Positions 17,249 through 25,441 of a DNA stretch of 40,240 nucleotides are shown piece by piece; positions within the stretch are counted from its first letter, which is position 1; every line of letters begins with the position of its first letter. The notes beneath the pieces are model-generated. The model saw only the letters and a list, made by a program, of their open reading frames with translations. It searched no databases and had not been told where the DNA came from. The stretch is from the NCBI RefSeq assembly GCF_000428105.1, contig NZ_ATZH01000040.1, positions 1-40,240 of the forward strand, in the 5' to 3' direction. The DNA comes from Bacteroides pyogenes DSM 20611 = JCM 6294. GTDB lineage: Bacteria; Bacteroidota; Bacteroidia; Bacteroidales; Bacteroidaceae. A program made the translations under genes and the position numbers.

Positions 17249-18318
17249 CCTAATTCTCTATTACTTATATAACTTCTCCACTTCTCAATAAGTCGTTCCA
17301 TATCGTCCGGAAGCTCGGAGGTAAAATGCATTTTTTCTCCGGTAACCGGATGCACAAAGCCCAGAGTCATGGCATGCAAAGCCTGACGGGGACAAATGTC
17401 GAAGCAATTGTTCACAAACTGTTTGTATTTACTAAAATGGGTTCCTTTCAGAATTTCATGCCCGCCATAGCGTTCGTCATTGAAAAGAGTATGTCCGATG
17501 TGTTTCATATGGACACGGATTTGATGGGTACGTCCGGTTTCAAGCATACATTCCACCAAAGTAACATATCCGAATCTTTCCAATACACGGTAATGAGTAA
17601 CAGCATGCTTTCCTTGCTCAGGATCGGACATGACGGCCATCTGCATCCGGTCTTTCGGGTTGCGGGCAATATTACCGGTGACGGTTCCTTCGTCCTGCTC
17701 CACATTGCCCCATACCAAAGCGCGATATTTACGTTGAGTAGTTTTATTATAAAACTGAATTCCAAGATTAGTTTTGGCATCGGGGGTCTTGGCGATAACC
17801 AAAAGGCCAGACGTATCTTTATCTATCCGGTGCACAAGCCCCACATGCGGATCATTGGCGTCGTAATCGGGAACATCTTTCATGTGCCAGGCCAATGCGT
17901 TAACCAGCGTGCCGTGATAATTTCCATGCCCCAGATGAACGACCAGCCCGGCCGGTTTGTTAACCACCATCACATAACTGTCTTCATATACAATATCCAA
18001 AGGAATATCTTCGGGAATAATTTCGTTTTCATAACGAGGGCGATCCATCATTACGGTAATGACATCGAGCGGCTTCACTTTATAGCTGCTCTTCACCGGT
18101 TTGCCGTTGGCCATCACGAATCCGTCTTCGGCTGCTTTCTGGATACGGTTGCGGGAAGCATTGACAATGCGTTCGAACAGATATTTATCAACCCTGACCA
18201 TGCTCTGCCCCTTGTCTACAACTACACGGAAATGCTCGTAAAGTTGGGCTTCGTCACCGACCGGTTCTATCTCATCCAATTCATTATCCAGTTCTTCCGG
18301 AAAACTTTCCTCCATCAT
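17245..18318 (-). CDS. rluD: Pseudouridine synthase, RluD family
   Basis: 357 aa. An S4 RNA-binding domain (VRVDKYLFERIVNASRNRIQKAAEDGFV) precedes the catalytic domain, whose motif II is HRIDKDTSGLLVIAKT with the catalytic aspartate in RIDKDTSG. RluD modifies U1911, U1915 and U1917 of 23S rRNA helix 69 in E. coli. The RluD/RluC/RluA paralogues cannot be told apart safely by eye, though the S4 domain and length favour RluD. An acidic N-terminal extension (EEELDNELDEIEP-like) precedes the S4 domain. It starts 27 bp after the PASTA gene and overlaps ddl by four bases. Confidence 0.9.
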   Translation of the reverse strand: MMEESFPEELDNELDEIEPVGDEAQLYEHFRVVVDKGQSMVRVDKYLFERIVNASRNRIQKAAEDGFVMANGKPVKSSYKVKPLDVITVMMDRPRYENEIIPEDIPLDIVYEDSYVMVVNKPAGLVVHLGHGNYHGTLVNALAWHMKDVPDYDANDPHVGLVHRIDKDTSGLLVIAKTPDAKTNLGIQFYNKTTQRKYRALVWGNVEQDEGTVTGNIARNPKDRMQMAVMSDPEQGKHAVTHYRVLERFGYVTLVECMLETGRTHQIRVHMKHIGHTLFNDERYGGHEILKGTHFSKYKQFVNNCFDICPRQALHAMTLGFVHPVTGEKMHFTSELPDDMERLIEKWRSYISNRELG

Positions 18319-18345
18319 GCGAATCTGTTTCTGTAATTGTTCCTG

Positions 18346-18993
18346 TTAAAACCAGCTGTCATCCTCAGCAGAAGATGACTCCGGTGAAGAAGATTTCATC
18401 GTTTCTACCGCAGCGGCAATTGAGTCCTCTTTTGCTTCACCCGATCCGCTTCCTACCATCAGCGTCAGAAAAGCTCCCATAGGAACCTTCTCGCCGGCAA
18501 CCAATTGCCGACCCTGATATTTTACACCGTAGACCCAATCTCTTTCTCCGCTCACTAATTGAACTTTATCCAATTTAAAACCGGCGGCAAGAAGTTTTGC
18601 CTGCGCCTGGCGATAAGAGCTGTTATCCGCTACATCAGGCACCGGGCGTAGCGGAATATTCCTAGTATTGACAGTCAAATAAATCATACGTCCTTCTTTC
18701 ACCTTGTGCCCCGCTGCAGGATTAAGGTCAAGAATAACCCCCGCCGGCTTGTCTTTCACATAGTTCGAATCGGCTACCATATATTCCAGCCCATGATTAC
18801 GCAACATTGCAGACGCTTCTTGAATCGTCATCTCTTTTACATCAGGAACAATTACTGCTTCACCGTGTCTGGTATACACATCGAGTCCCTTCAAGGCAAC
18901 GAACAGTATCAACAACACCACTGCAATCATAGCAATGATGTTCAGCCAGAAATATTTATTGGTTTTAAAAGAAAAGAATTCTTTGATTGTCAT
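18346..18993 (-). CDS. Membrane-anchored PASTA-domain protein
   Basis: 215 aa from the ATG at 18993. A TTG at 19029 gives a longer, less likely form. A short cytoplasmic start (MTIKEFFSFKTNKYFW) is followed by one membrane segment (IIAMIAVVLLILFVALKG). Two PASTA repeats come next (VPDVKEMTIQEASAMLRNHG and VPDVADNSSYRQAQAKLLAAG), then a Ser/Glu-rich tail ending DDSWF. PASTA domains bind peptidoglycan stem peptides or uncrosslinked cell wall in Ser/Thr kinases and PBPs. No kinase or transpeptidase domain is attached here. It is the first gene of a series leading to rluD and ddl, so a cell-wall role is plausible. The partner is unknown. Confidence 0.88.
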   Translation of the reverse strand: MTIKEFFSFKTNKYFWLNIIAMIAVVLLILFVALKGLDVYTRHGEAVIVPDVKEMTIQEASAMLRNHGLEYMVADSNYVKDKPAGVILDLNPAAGHKVKEGRMIYLTVNTRNIPLRPVPDVADNSSYRQAQAKLLAAGFKLDKVQLVSGERDWVYGVKYQGRQLVAGEKVPMGAFLTLMVGSGSGEAKEDSIAAAVETMKSSSPESSSAEDDSWF

Positions 18994-19079
18994 ACGTTCT
19001 GCTGTTAATCTGCGCCAAAGATACGACAAAATAGTTGATTTTTTGAAAAGTGACCGATGAAAATATCGAAAAGTGTCAA

Positions 19080-19117
19080 GAAAATAAAAAAGGCAGAGTT
19101 TTTACCTCTACCTTTTC
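19080..19117 (-). terminator. Terminator of rpmH
   Basis: On the minus strand AAAGGTAGAG pairs with CTCTGCCTTT (one G-U) around a short loop, followed by TTTTTTATTTTC. It lies 23 bp past the rpmH stop. Confidence 0.7.
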
Positions 19118-19139
19118 CTATTCCTTTATCGACTGAGAA

Positions 19140-19301
19140 TCAGTTCTTCTGTCCGTTGTACTCATCGGAAACGGTCAGTTTCTTTCTTCCTTTAGCACGG
19201 CGAGCAGCTAATACTCTGCGACCGTTGGCCGTTGCCATTCTCTCACGGAAACCGTGTTTGTTCTTTCTCTTTCTGTTAGAGGGTTGAAATGTTCTTTTCA
19301 T
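19140..19301 (-). CDS. rpmH: 50S ribosomal protein L34
   Basis: 53 aa: [18 protein letters not shown], then [20 protein letters not shown] and the tail [15 protein letters not shown]. The MKRTFQPS start and the HGFRxRMAT and [13 protein letters not shown] core are diagnostic of L34, a small basic protein of the large subunit that binds 23S rRNA. It is about seven residues longer than E. coli L34 (46 aa) because of the DEYNGQKN tail. Here it is divergent from efp rather than beside dnaA/rnpA. A -7 box (TATTTTTG on the minus strand, 19345-19352) precedes it and a clear terminator follows. Confidence 0.96.
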   Translation of the reverse strand: MKRTFQPSNRKRKNKHGFRERMATANGRRVLAARRAKGRKKLTVSDEYNGQKN

Positions 19302-19344
19302 TACTGTATCTTGTTTTATGTTATTATTCCACGTAATCGGGCTG

Positions 19345-19352
19345 CAAAAATA
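19345..19352 (-). promoter_or_regulatory. rpmH -7 box
   Basis: Minus-strand TATTTTTG fits TAnnTTTG, 44 bp before the rpmH ATG. No exact TTTG is found at the -33 spacing. Confidence 0.45.
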
Positions 19353-19403
19353 GACACTTTTTTTAAATTAACCAAGAGATAATTCATTTTTTACTCCAAA
19401 GTT

Positions 19404-19435
19404 TTTGTGTTTTCTACTGATTTAGATTACTTTTG
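19404..19435 (+). promoter_or_regulatory. Consensus efp promoter
   Basis: TTTG (19404-19407), 20 nt, TACTTTTG (19428-19435). This fits the Bacteroidetes consensus fully and leaves a leader of about 50 nt before the efp ATG. Confidence 0.65.
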
Positions 19436-19492
19436 CATCCGATTTGAAACAAGATTAAATCAGTAATAATAATATAAAAAAATTATAGAAGT

Positions 19493-20059
19493 ATGATTAA
19501 TGCTCAAGACATCAAAAACGGAACATGTATCCGTATGGACGGAAAGCTCTATTTCTGCATTGAGTTCTTACACGTGAAACCGGGAAAAGGGAACACTTTC
19601 ATGCGTACCAAGCTGAAAGATGTGGTTAGTGGATACGTCATCGAACGCCGTTTCAACATCGGCGAAAAACTGGAAGATGTACGTGTAGAACGTCGTCCTT
19701 ACCAGTTCTTATACAAAGAAGGAGAAGACTATATCTTCATGAACCAGGAGACTTTCGACCAACATCCCATTGCCCACGACCTTATCAACGGTGTAGATTT
19801 TCTGCTCGAGGGCATGGTGCTCGAAGTTGTTTCCGACGCTTCTACCGAAACCGTACTTTATGCCGACATGCCTATCAAGGTTCAGATGAAAGTCACCTAT
19901 ACCGAACCGGGATTGAAAGGCGATACGGCAACCAATACGCTGAAACCCGCGACAGTAGAGTCAGGCGCTACCGTACGTGTTCCATTATTTATTAGCGAAG
20001 GTGAAACGATTGAGATAGACACTCGCGACGGTTCTTACGTAGGCCGTGTAAAAGCATAA
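19493..20059 (+). CDS. efp: Translation elongation factor P
   Basis: 188 aa, the standard three-domain EF-P length. EF-P enters the ribosomal E site and speeds peptide-bond formation at polyproline stretches. The domain I loop reads VKPGKGNTFMRTK, and the tip residue at the post-translational modification position is K32. The C-terminal GATVRVPLFISEGETIEIDTRDGSYVGR is the EF-P signature. I see no epmA/epmB modification gene nearby, so how K32 is modified, if at all, is not shown. A hairpin (TGTCAT/ATGACA, 20062-20077) follows the stop at once, then a stronger terminator. Confidence 0.97.
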   Translation: MINAQDIKNGTCIRMDGKLYFCIEFLHVKPGKGNTFMRTKLKDVVSGYVIERRFNIGEKLEDVRVERRPYQFLYKEGEDYIFMNQETFDQHPIAHDLINGVDFLLEGMVLEVVSDASTETVLYADMPIKVQMKVTYTEPGLKGDTATNTLKPATVESGATVRVPLFISEGETIEIDTRDGSYVGRVKA

Positions 20060-20082
20060 AATGTCATACCAATGACACAAAG

Positions 20083-20120
20083 AAACGGTGGATTTGCAAA
20101 AGCATCTCCGCCGTTTTTTA
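20083..20120 (+). terminator. Terminator of efp
   Basis: AAACGGTGGA (20083-20092) pairs with TCCGCCGTTT (20107-20116), followed by a T-run. A -7-like TATCTTTG (20122-20129) starts two bases later and probably serves the alkaline phosphatase gene 28 bp downstream. Confidence 0.7.
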
Positions 20121-20156
20121 TTATCTTTGTCCATCATAAACTTAACATCATAAGAA

Positions 20157-21554
20157 ATGAAAAGAATTATTTACACATTATTATTTGTCCTTATTTCCGT
20201 CGCAGCCAACGGACAGGCCAAATATGTATTCTATTTCATCGGCGATGGAATGGGAGTCAATCAAGTGAACGGCACAGAAATGTATGCCGCCGAACTCCAA
20301 AACGGAACAATCGGCGTGCAGCCTTTATTATTTACGCAATTTCCGGTGGCAACCGTAGCGACAACCTTTTCCGGAACCAATTCAGTGACGGATTCTGCTG
20401 CGGCGGGAACGGCGCTGGCGACAGGAAAAAAGACATACAATCACGCCATTTCGGTAGATCAGGACAAAAATCCGATTCAGACATTGGCGGAAAAAGCCAA
20501 AAGGGCGGGGAAAAAAGTGGGCGTAACCACTTCGGTCAGCGTAGATCATGCCACGCCCGCTGCGTTCTATGCCCATCAGCCCGACCGGAATATGTATTAT
20601 GAGATTGCGCTCGACCTTCCGAAAGCCGGCTTCGACTTTTATGCGGGAGGAGGTTTCCTGAAACCGAACAAAACTTTCGAGAAAAAAGACGCCCCCGATA
20701 TTTTCCCGATCTTCGAAGAAGCCGGATATACCGTAGCTCGCGGATACAACGATTATAAGAACAAAGCCTCAAAAGCAGAGAAAATGATCCTTATTCAAGA
20801 AGAAGGCGCTTCACCTTCGTGCCTGCCTTATGCCATCGACCGCAAACCGGGCGACCTGACATTGGCTCAAATCACGGAAAGCGCCATCGACTTCCTGACA
20901 AAGGACAACAAAAAAGGCTTCTTCCTCATGGTGGAAGGCGGAAAGATCGACTGGGCTTGTCATTCGAACGATGCCGCCACCACATTCAAAGAGATACAGG
21001 ATATGGACGACGCTATCAAAGTGGCCTATGAATTCTATAAAAAACACCCGAAGGAAACGTTGATTGTTGTTACCGCCGACCACGAAACCGGTGGTATCGG
21101 CTTGGGAACAGGCAGATACGAGCTGAACCTGAAAGCACTGCAATATCAAAAGCAGTCTGCCGATGAACTGTCTCGTCACATCAGCGAATTGAGAAAAACG
21201 AAAGATAACAAGGTGACTTGGGAGGATATGAAGGCGTTTCTGGGAGAAAAGATGGGATTCTGGAAAGAACTGCCCGTTTCGTGGGAACAGGAGAAGATGC
21301 TGCGCGACGAATTTGAAAAGTCATTCATCAAACACAAGGTGGTATATGCCGAAAGCCTGTACTCAAAAAGCGAGCCTATGGCAGCCTGCGCCAAGAAAGT
21401 GATGAACGAAATAGCCATGGTGGGCTGGGTAAGCGGAGGACACTCCGCCGGATATGTTCCGGTATTCGCCATCGGAGCCGGCTCTCAACTGTTCGGAGAA
21501 AAGATCGACAACACGGAGATTCCCAAACGTATCGCCAAAGCGGCAAAATATTAA
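20157..21554 (+). CDS. Periplasmic alkaline phosphatase (PhoA family)
   Basis: 465 aa. The signal peptide MKRIIYTLLFVLISVAANGQ is followed by the metal-binding YFIGDGMG, the catalytic serine in SVTDSAAAGTALATGKKT, DHATPAAFYAH, FLMVEGGKIDWACH, VVTADHETGG and SGGHSAG. These are the zinc and magnesium ligands of E. coli PhoA-type enzymes, in the expected order. It hydrolyses phosphomonoesters in the periplasm to release phosphate. No pho box could be identified. It is a single-gene unit, bounded by the efp terminator and a strong bidirectional hairpin downstream. Confidence 0.93.
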   Translation: MKRIIYTLLFVLISVAANGQAKYVFYFIGDGMGVNQVNGTEMYAAELQNGTIGVQPLLFTQFPVATVATTFSGTNSVTDSAAAGTALATGKKTYNHAISVDQDKNPIQTLAEKAKRAGKKVGVTTSVSVDHATPAAFYAHQPDRNMYYEIALDLPKAGFDFYAGGGFLKPNKTFEKKDAPDIFPIFEEAGYTVARGYNDYKNKASKAEKMILIQEEGASPSCLPYAIDRKPGDLTLAQITESAIDFLTKDNKKGFFLMVEGGKIDWACHSNDAATTFKEIQDMDDAIKVAYEFYKKHPKETLIVVTADHETGGIGLGTGRYELNLKALQYQKQSADELSRHISELRKTKDNKVTWEDMKAFLGEKMGFWKELPVSWEQEKMLRDEFEKSFIKHKVVYAESLYSKSEPMAACAKKVMNEIAMVGWVSGGHSAGYVPVFAIGAGSQLFGEKIDNTEIPKRIAKAAKY

Positions 21555-21584
21555 CCGTCGGCATAATACATCGTTTTATATAAA

Positions 21585-21633
21585 GCAAACCGCCTTTCAG
21601 CATTTCTCTCAAACAGGCTGAAAGGCGGTTTGC
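21585..21633. terminator. Bidirectional terminator between the phosphatase and lpxH genes
   Basis: A perfect 17-bp stem: GCAAACCGCCTTTCAGC (21585-21601) with its complement at 21617-21633 and a 15-nt loop. It sits between convergent genes, 31 bp past one stop and 11 bp past the other. Confidence 0.85.
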
Positions 21634-21643
21634 CGCTTTCGGG

Positions 21644-22408
21644 CTAAACTTTCGTTTCGCCCTCGACAAAATTCTCCAGAAAAAGATTCTCTCCGTCGAA
21701 CACTGCGTACGAAAAATAACGAATCCAGTCGCCTAAAATCAACACACGGGCAGTAGCGCTTAGCATCAAGTCCAATTCGATATGCCGATGCCCGTAGAGG
21801 AAAAAATTAATAGTGGGATGACTCTTCAAATATTCTTTGGTGTATAGCACCAGATATTCTTTATCTTCTCCCATATAGTCGGGTTCCTTTCCATCCATCC
21901 GCTTTTGCCGGCTATGCTTCGCCCACGTCAATCCCAACTCAACACTCCAGCGGGGATGCAATGCAGAGAAAAGTTTCTGCAAGGTCGTACTGTGAAAAAG
22001 TCTTCTCAGCAGTTTGAACTTATGATCGGGATCGCCCAATCCGTCACCATGCGCCAGATAGAATTCCTTTCCATAAATCTCCACCGTCAGCGGTTCGCGA
22101 TGAACAATCACCCCGCACTCTTTCGTCAGATAATCGCCGCACCAGATATCGTGGTTGCCTATAAAAAAATGAACTTCCACCCCCATATCCGTAAGCTCGG
22201 AGAGCTTTCCCAAGAAGCGGGTATATCCTTTGGGCACGACCAAACGGAATTCATACCAGAAGTCGAACATGTCTCCCAGCAAATAAACGGCAGCAGCTTG
22301 ATGCTTGATGCTATCGAGAAAATTCACCAAACGCCTTTCATGAGTCCGCCCGTGCTCAATGGCACGTGAACCCAGATGCGCGTCGGAAAGGAAATAAACG
22401 TTTTTCAT
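21644..22408 (-). CDS. lpxH: UDP-2,3-diacylglucosamine diphosphatase-like phosphoesterase
   Basis: 254 aa from the ATG at 22408. A GTG 69 bases upstream would overlap the next gene and is not favoured. The calcineurin-type metal centre is complete: FLSDAHLGS, LLGDMFDFWYE, FIGNHDIW, LAHGDGLG and YGHRHIELD. LpxH removes UMP from UDP-2,3-diacylglucosamine to give lipid X in lipid A synthesis. The DFWYE and HGDG surroundings favour LpxH over generic metallophosphoesterases. It is the last gene of a series with the DUF59 protein and radC. Confidence 0.85.
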   Translation of the reverse strand: MKNVYFLSDAHLGSRAIEHGRTHERRLVNFLDSIKHQAAAVYLLGDMFDFWYEFRLVVPKGYTRFLGKLSELTDMGVEVHFFIGNHDIWCGDYLTKECGVIVHREPLTVEIYGKEFYLAHGDGLGDPDHKFKLLRRLFHSTTLQKLFSALHPRWSVELGLTWAKHSRQKRMDGKEPDYMGEDKEYLVLYTKEYLKSHPTINFFLYGHRHIELDLMLSATARVLILGDWIRYFSYAVFDGENLFLENFVEGETKV

Positions 22409-22442
22409 TCGGCGGTAACGATTAACGGCTCGCAAACGGCGA

Positions 22443-22754
22443 TTATAAAAAGCCCAGTTCCAGTTTCGCTTCTTCACTCATCATGTCTTTGTCCCATTCC
22501 GGTTCGAACACCAGATTGATGGTCGTGGATTTCACTCCCTCCACCGAGTCTACCTTCTGCCGGACATCTTCCATGATAAAATCGGCAGCCGGACAGTTGG
22601 GTGCGGTCAGCGTCATGTCTATCACAACATCCCCGCTATCCGCCACATCGATTTTATAGATCAGACCGAGTTCGTATACGTCCACCGGAATTTCCGGATC
22701 GTATACGGTTTTCAACATCGCCACTATTTTTTCTTCTATCTGAAACTTCTCCAT
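22443..22754 (-). CDS. DUF59 (MIP18-like) iron-sulfur assembly protein
   Basis: 103 aa from the ATG at 22754. The frame stays open 33 codons further upstream but overlaps radC. The domain is typical: VYDPEIPVDVYELGLIYKIDV and MTLTAPNCPAADFI with the conserved cysteine. Relatives are SufT, PaaD and eukaryotic MIP18, which help mature or carry iron-sulfur clusters. Single-domain Bacteroidetes forms are often found with suf genes, but here the neighbours are radC and lpxH. Exact client proteins are unknown. Confidence 0.88.
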   Translation of the reverse strand: MEKFQIEEKIVAMLKTVYDPEIPVDVYELGLIYKIDVADSGDVVIDMTLTAPNCPAADFIMEDVRQKVDSVEGVKSTTINLVFEPEWDKDMMSEEAKLELGFL

Positions 22755-22803
22755 AAAGCTTTCTACATTTAAATTCGAACAGCAAAGATAAGAATAAATT
22801 CGT

Positions 22804-23499
22804 TTAGAGGAGCCCCTCATCGGCAAAACTGTAATACCGCCCCTCACAAACAATAACGTGGTCTATCAGATGAATGTTCATTGTGCCCGCCGCCTTACGG
22901 ATATGTTCCGTCAATGTGCGGTCGGGCTGACTGGGCAAAACATTGCCCGAAGGATGATTGTGGACGACAGCCATCTGCGTCGCCCGTTGAAGCAATGCCT
23001 CACGCAAAATAGTCCGCACGTCGGCATACGTCCCGTCGATGCCGCCGGTGCTTATCCTTACCTTATCTATCACTTTTGCCGCCTGATTCAAAAGCAACAC
23101 CCAAAACTCTTCTTGCTCCAAATCGCACATCAACGGGTGGAAAAGATCGTATATGTCTTTAGAACATTCGATTTGACGCCTCACTTCCGCTTCCTGCAAC
23201 TTCCGCCTCTTGCCCAGCTCCAGAGCCGCCATCACGGTAATGCTTTTGGCAGGCCCCATGCCTTTGAAACGAGAGTAATCCCGCACTTCCCATTTCGCCA
23301 AAGAGTTGAGATTATTATCGCAACTGAGCAGAATGCGCCGCATAAGTCCTACGGCGCTTTCATCGGTATTTCCGGAACCTATCAGAATGGCAAGCAACTC
23401 GGCGTCGCTCAAGGCTTGCGCTCCTTTTTCCATCATTTTCTCACGCGGACGGTCTTCTATCGCCCACTGATTGATAGACAGTTTGTGTTTTGCTTTCAT
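22804..23499 (-). CDS. radC: RadC family JAB-domain protein
   Basis: 231 aa. An N-terminal helix-hairpin-helix region (ALSDAELLAILIGSG and YSRFKGMGPAKSITVMAALELGKR) precedes the JAMM metallopeptidase-like motif VVHNHPSGNVLPSQPDRTLT. RadC was once thought to act in DNA repair, but that role was withdrawn for E. coli and the true function is unclear. The length is that of chromosomal RadC rather than of the shorter mobile-element copies. It lies 49 bp upstream of the DUF59 gene. Confidence 0.95.
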   Translation of the reverse strand: MKAKHKLSINQWAIEDRPREKMMEKGAQALSDAELLAILIGSGNTDESAVGLMRRILLSCDNNLNSLAKWEVRDYSRFKGMGPAKSITVMAALELGKRRKLQEAEVRRQIECSKDIYDLFHPLMCDLEQEEFWVLLLNQAAKVIDKVRISTGGIDGTYADVRTILREALLQRATQMAVVHNHPSGNVLPSQPDRTLTEHIRKAAGTMNIHLIDHVIVCEGRYYSFADEGLL

Positions 23500-23617
23500 T
23501 TCAATTTACATTTTCCCGCCTCTCCGTAGGCCGACCTCAGCGAAGCAGAGACGGAACAAGATTTGTGTTCATAGTTTTTTGTATGCTGTTTTCCCGCAAC
23601 TCAGCAGAGAACCTTAC

Positions 23618-24607
23618 TCATTGATAGAAATTCTTACGAAAAGCCTCGAATTCCTCCCTGCCAAGCACACAACGCTGCCACCATGCCCGCCAGAAACCGG
23701 TGCCATAGCCTATCAGCTGGATAAAAGCGGCGGCAATGGAGTAAAAGCCTATACGCAAACTTTTATTCTGCCATGCGGCATCGGCAAAAACCAGTAGGGC
23801 GTAAAGCAAAAGAGGCATGACGCTGTAGCCGCAAAAAGGAAATGCCAACAACAGTACCGCAGTACCCAAAGTAAACAAAGCCGGAAGAAGATGTACAAGT
23901 TTGAGCGATTCGGGATACTTCTTATACAGGTTGATGCGGGCAATGCCCGAATTGTGCACCTGCTTAAAGAACTTTTTCAAATCCGTCCGCCGCTTATGAT
24001 ACACCCATGCGTCGGGAAAGAGACGACAGGCATAGCCCGCTTTGAAAATACGGATGCTGAAATCGATGTCTTCGCCGAACCGCATCCGGGAAAAACCTCC
24101 CAACTCCCGGTAGACTTCAGTACGAATACCCATATTAAAGCTGCGGGGATAGAATTTATCCATCTTCTTTTTCCCGCCGCGGATACCGCCTGTGGTAAAA
24201 AACGACGTCATCGAATAATTGATGGCTTTCTGGATGTCGGTAAAAGATTCGTGGGCGCGGTCGGGACCGCCGAAAGCATCGGCCGCCTCACTTGCCAGTT
24301 CCCTCTCCACCGCTTCGAAGAATCCTTCGGGCAGAATGACATCGGAATCCAAAATAATCAGATAATCGCCGCTACTCCGCTCCGCTCCGTAATTGCGGGT
24401 CTGCCCCGGTCCGGAATTAGGCTTAAAGAAATAGCGCACTGCCAACATCTCCCGATACCTTTCAACCACTTGTTCGCAAGATAGTGTAGAGCCGTCTTCC
24501 ACCACGATAACCTCGAAGTCGGTGAAATGTTGCCGGGTTAAGCTCCGAAGCAGTTCATCCACTTCATCCGGACGGTTGTAAACCGGCACAATGACTGAAT
24601 AGCGCAT
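23618..24607 (-). CDS. Family 2 glycosyltransferase, membrane-associated
   Basis: 329 aa from the ATG at 24607. A GTG nine codons upstream is possible. The GT-A start YSVIVPVYNRPDEVDELLRSL, the nucleotide-binding VVEDGS and the metal-binding LDSDVILP identify family GT2. A later MRFGEDIDFSIRIFKAG fits the ED acceptor/base motif. Two hydrophobic segments lie near the C-terminus (HLLPALFTLGTAVLLLAFPF and the LLLYALLVFAD region), so the enzyme is probably bound to the inner membrane. The sugar and acceptor cannot be read from sequence. The 118-bp gap to radC holds no gene. Confidence 0.88.
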   Translation of the reverse strand: MRYSVIVPVYNRPDEVDELLRSLTRQHFTDFEVIVVEDGSTLSCEQVVERYREMLAVRYFFKPNSGPGQTRNYGAERSSGDYLIILDSDVILPEGFFEAVERELASEAADAFGGPDRAHESFTDIQKAINYSMTSFFTTGGIRGGKKKMDKFYPRSFNMGIRTEVYRELGGFSRMRFGEDIDFSIRIFKAGYACRLFPDAWVYHKRRTDLKKFFKQVHNSGIARINLYKKYPESLKLVHLLPALFTLGTAVLLLAFPFCGYSVMPLLLYALLVFADAAWQNKSLRIGFYSIAAAFIQLIGYGTGFWRAWWQRCVLGREEFEAFRKNFYQ

Positions 24608-24876
24608 AAAAATAACTGTTTTAAATTCAATCACAAATTAAGAGAAAAAAAAGGAATCGGGAAAAAGAATCGGTCAAAACTATCCGCCGAAGAGCATCCA
24701 AAGGGCAAGCATCCGGAGATAATCCCGGCCTAACCACCCAAAAATCCGCAGGGAAGAGACCTACAGAGTGCTTCTGAAAAGCTTTGTTTACTCCGCCAAC
24801 CGCCTGTTTAATTTACATTTGCAACTGCATTGCCGTGCCAAAGAAAAAGAACACGCCGAACTACAAAAAAAAAAGC

Positions 24877-24953
24877 CGGCGGGCTTTGAAAAAAACACGG
24901 CGGGCTTTGAAATCAAACACGCTGATGTTTGAAATGAAAGGCGGCGGGCTTTT
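24877..24953. repeat. Three copies of CGGCGGGCTTT(GAAA)
   Basis: CGGCGGGCTTTGAAA occurs at 24877-24891 and 24898-24912 (21-bp period). A third copy, CGGCGGGCTTTT, is at 24942-24953. GTTTGAAA and TTTCAAAC beside the third copy can pair with each other. Confidence 0.65.
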
Positions 24954-24980
24954 CAAACAAGCATGAAAGAGATGCAAAAA

Positions 24981-25008
24981 AAGACCGGGACATGGATTTT
25001 CCGGTCTT
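24981..25008 (-). terminator. Terminator of the 59-aa gene
   Basis: AAGACCGG (24981-24988) pairs with CCGGTCTT (25001-25008). On the minus strand a run of seven T follows the stem. It lies 80 bp past the stop of the small gene. Confidence 0.75.
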
Positions 25009-25087
25009 CAAAATCAAAAAAAATCGATTCATTGTATTTCTTGCTTTTTGCGTAAAAAAGCACCGAAATACTCATACTGCAATCATA

Positions 25088-25267
25088 TCACGAGCAATCG
25101 GCCTCGCCACATCCGCAAGAGATCAACCAATCGGCATATCCATCCACTTCGGCATATTCCCCGCATATATCAATATAGCTGTATGCCATAGTCAAATCGG
25201 CCCGGATGTTCGGATAGAATTCTTCCAACTGCTGCTGGAGCTCTTCGGGGGTGATACCATTTTCCAT
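25088..25267 (-). CDS. Small conserved-looking protein with Cys-rich tail
   Basis: 59 aa from the ATG at 25267, beginning MENGITPEELQQQLEEFYPN and ending WLISCGCGEADCS. I recognise no family. It is acidic, with a probable helix up front and three cysteines in the last ten residues (CGC and DC), which could bind a metal or form disulfides. A near-consensus promoter (25386-25417) and a clean terminator (24981-25008) frame it as a single-gene transcript, which supports it being real. The frame is open up to a GTG at 25399, but that lies upstream of the predicted transcription start. Confidence 0.6.
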   Translation of the reverse strand: MENGITPEELQQQLEEFYPNIRADLTMAYSYIDICGEYAEVDGYADWLISCGCGEADCS

Positions 25268-25385
25268 ATTACTTCCTCTAAAGATATATAAACAACTTGC
25301 TTCATAGTCCTTGCCGGTCAAATATCGGCTACATAAAGCCCGGCAATTGCATGCCAGAAGCATAAGGATTCTCTTATCTGTCTCA

Positions 25386-25417
25386 CAAATATAATGCACT
25401 GATGATTGTAAAACAAG
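25386..25417 (-). promoter_or_regulatory. Promoter of the 59-aa gene
   Basis: Minus-strand CTTG (25414-25417, one mismatch to TTTG), 20 nt, TATATTTG (25386-25393). The start point near 25380 leaves a leader of about 110 nt. Confidence 0.5.
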
Positions 25418-25441
25418 CCCCTTAGCCCTTTTCTGTCTTTT

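Larger units (their letters stand above)
24608..25087. other. Repeat-bearing spacer upstream of the glycosyltransferase
   Basis: No gene is well supported. On the plus strand a -7-like TACATTTG (24814-24821) precedes a GTG-started frame of 42 basic residues with the in-frame repeat RRALK twice. It is more likely a by-product of the DNA repeats at 24877-24953. The stretch ends with a minus-strand terminator. Confidence 0.5.

Noticed and set aside
19057..19287. 76-codon plus-strand frame over rpmH
   Set aside because: The minus strand encodes an unmistakable L34, so this frame is its shadow.
22755..22853. 33-residue N-terminal extension of the DUF59 protein
   Set aside because: It overlaps the end of radC. 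The internal ATG begins the conserved domain.
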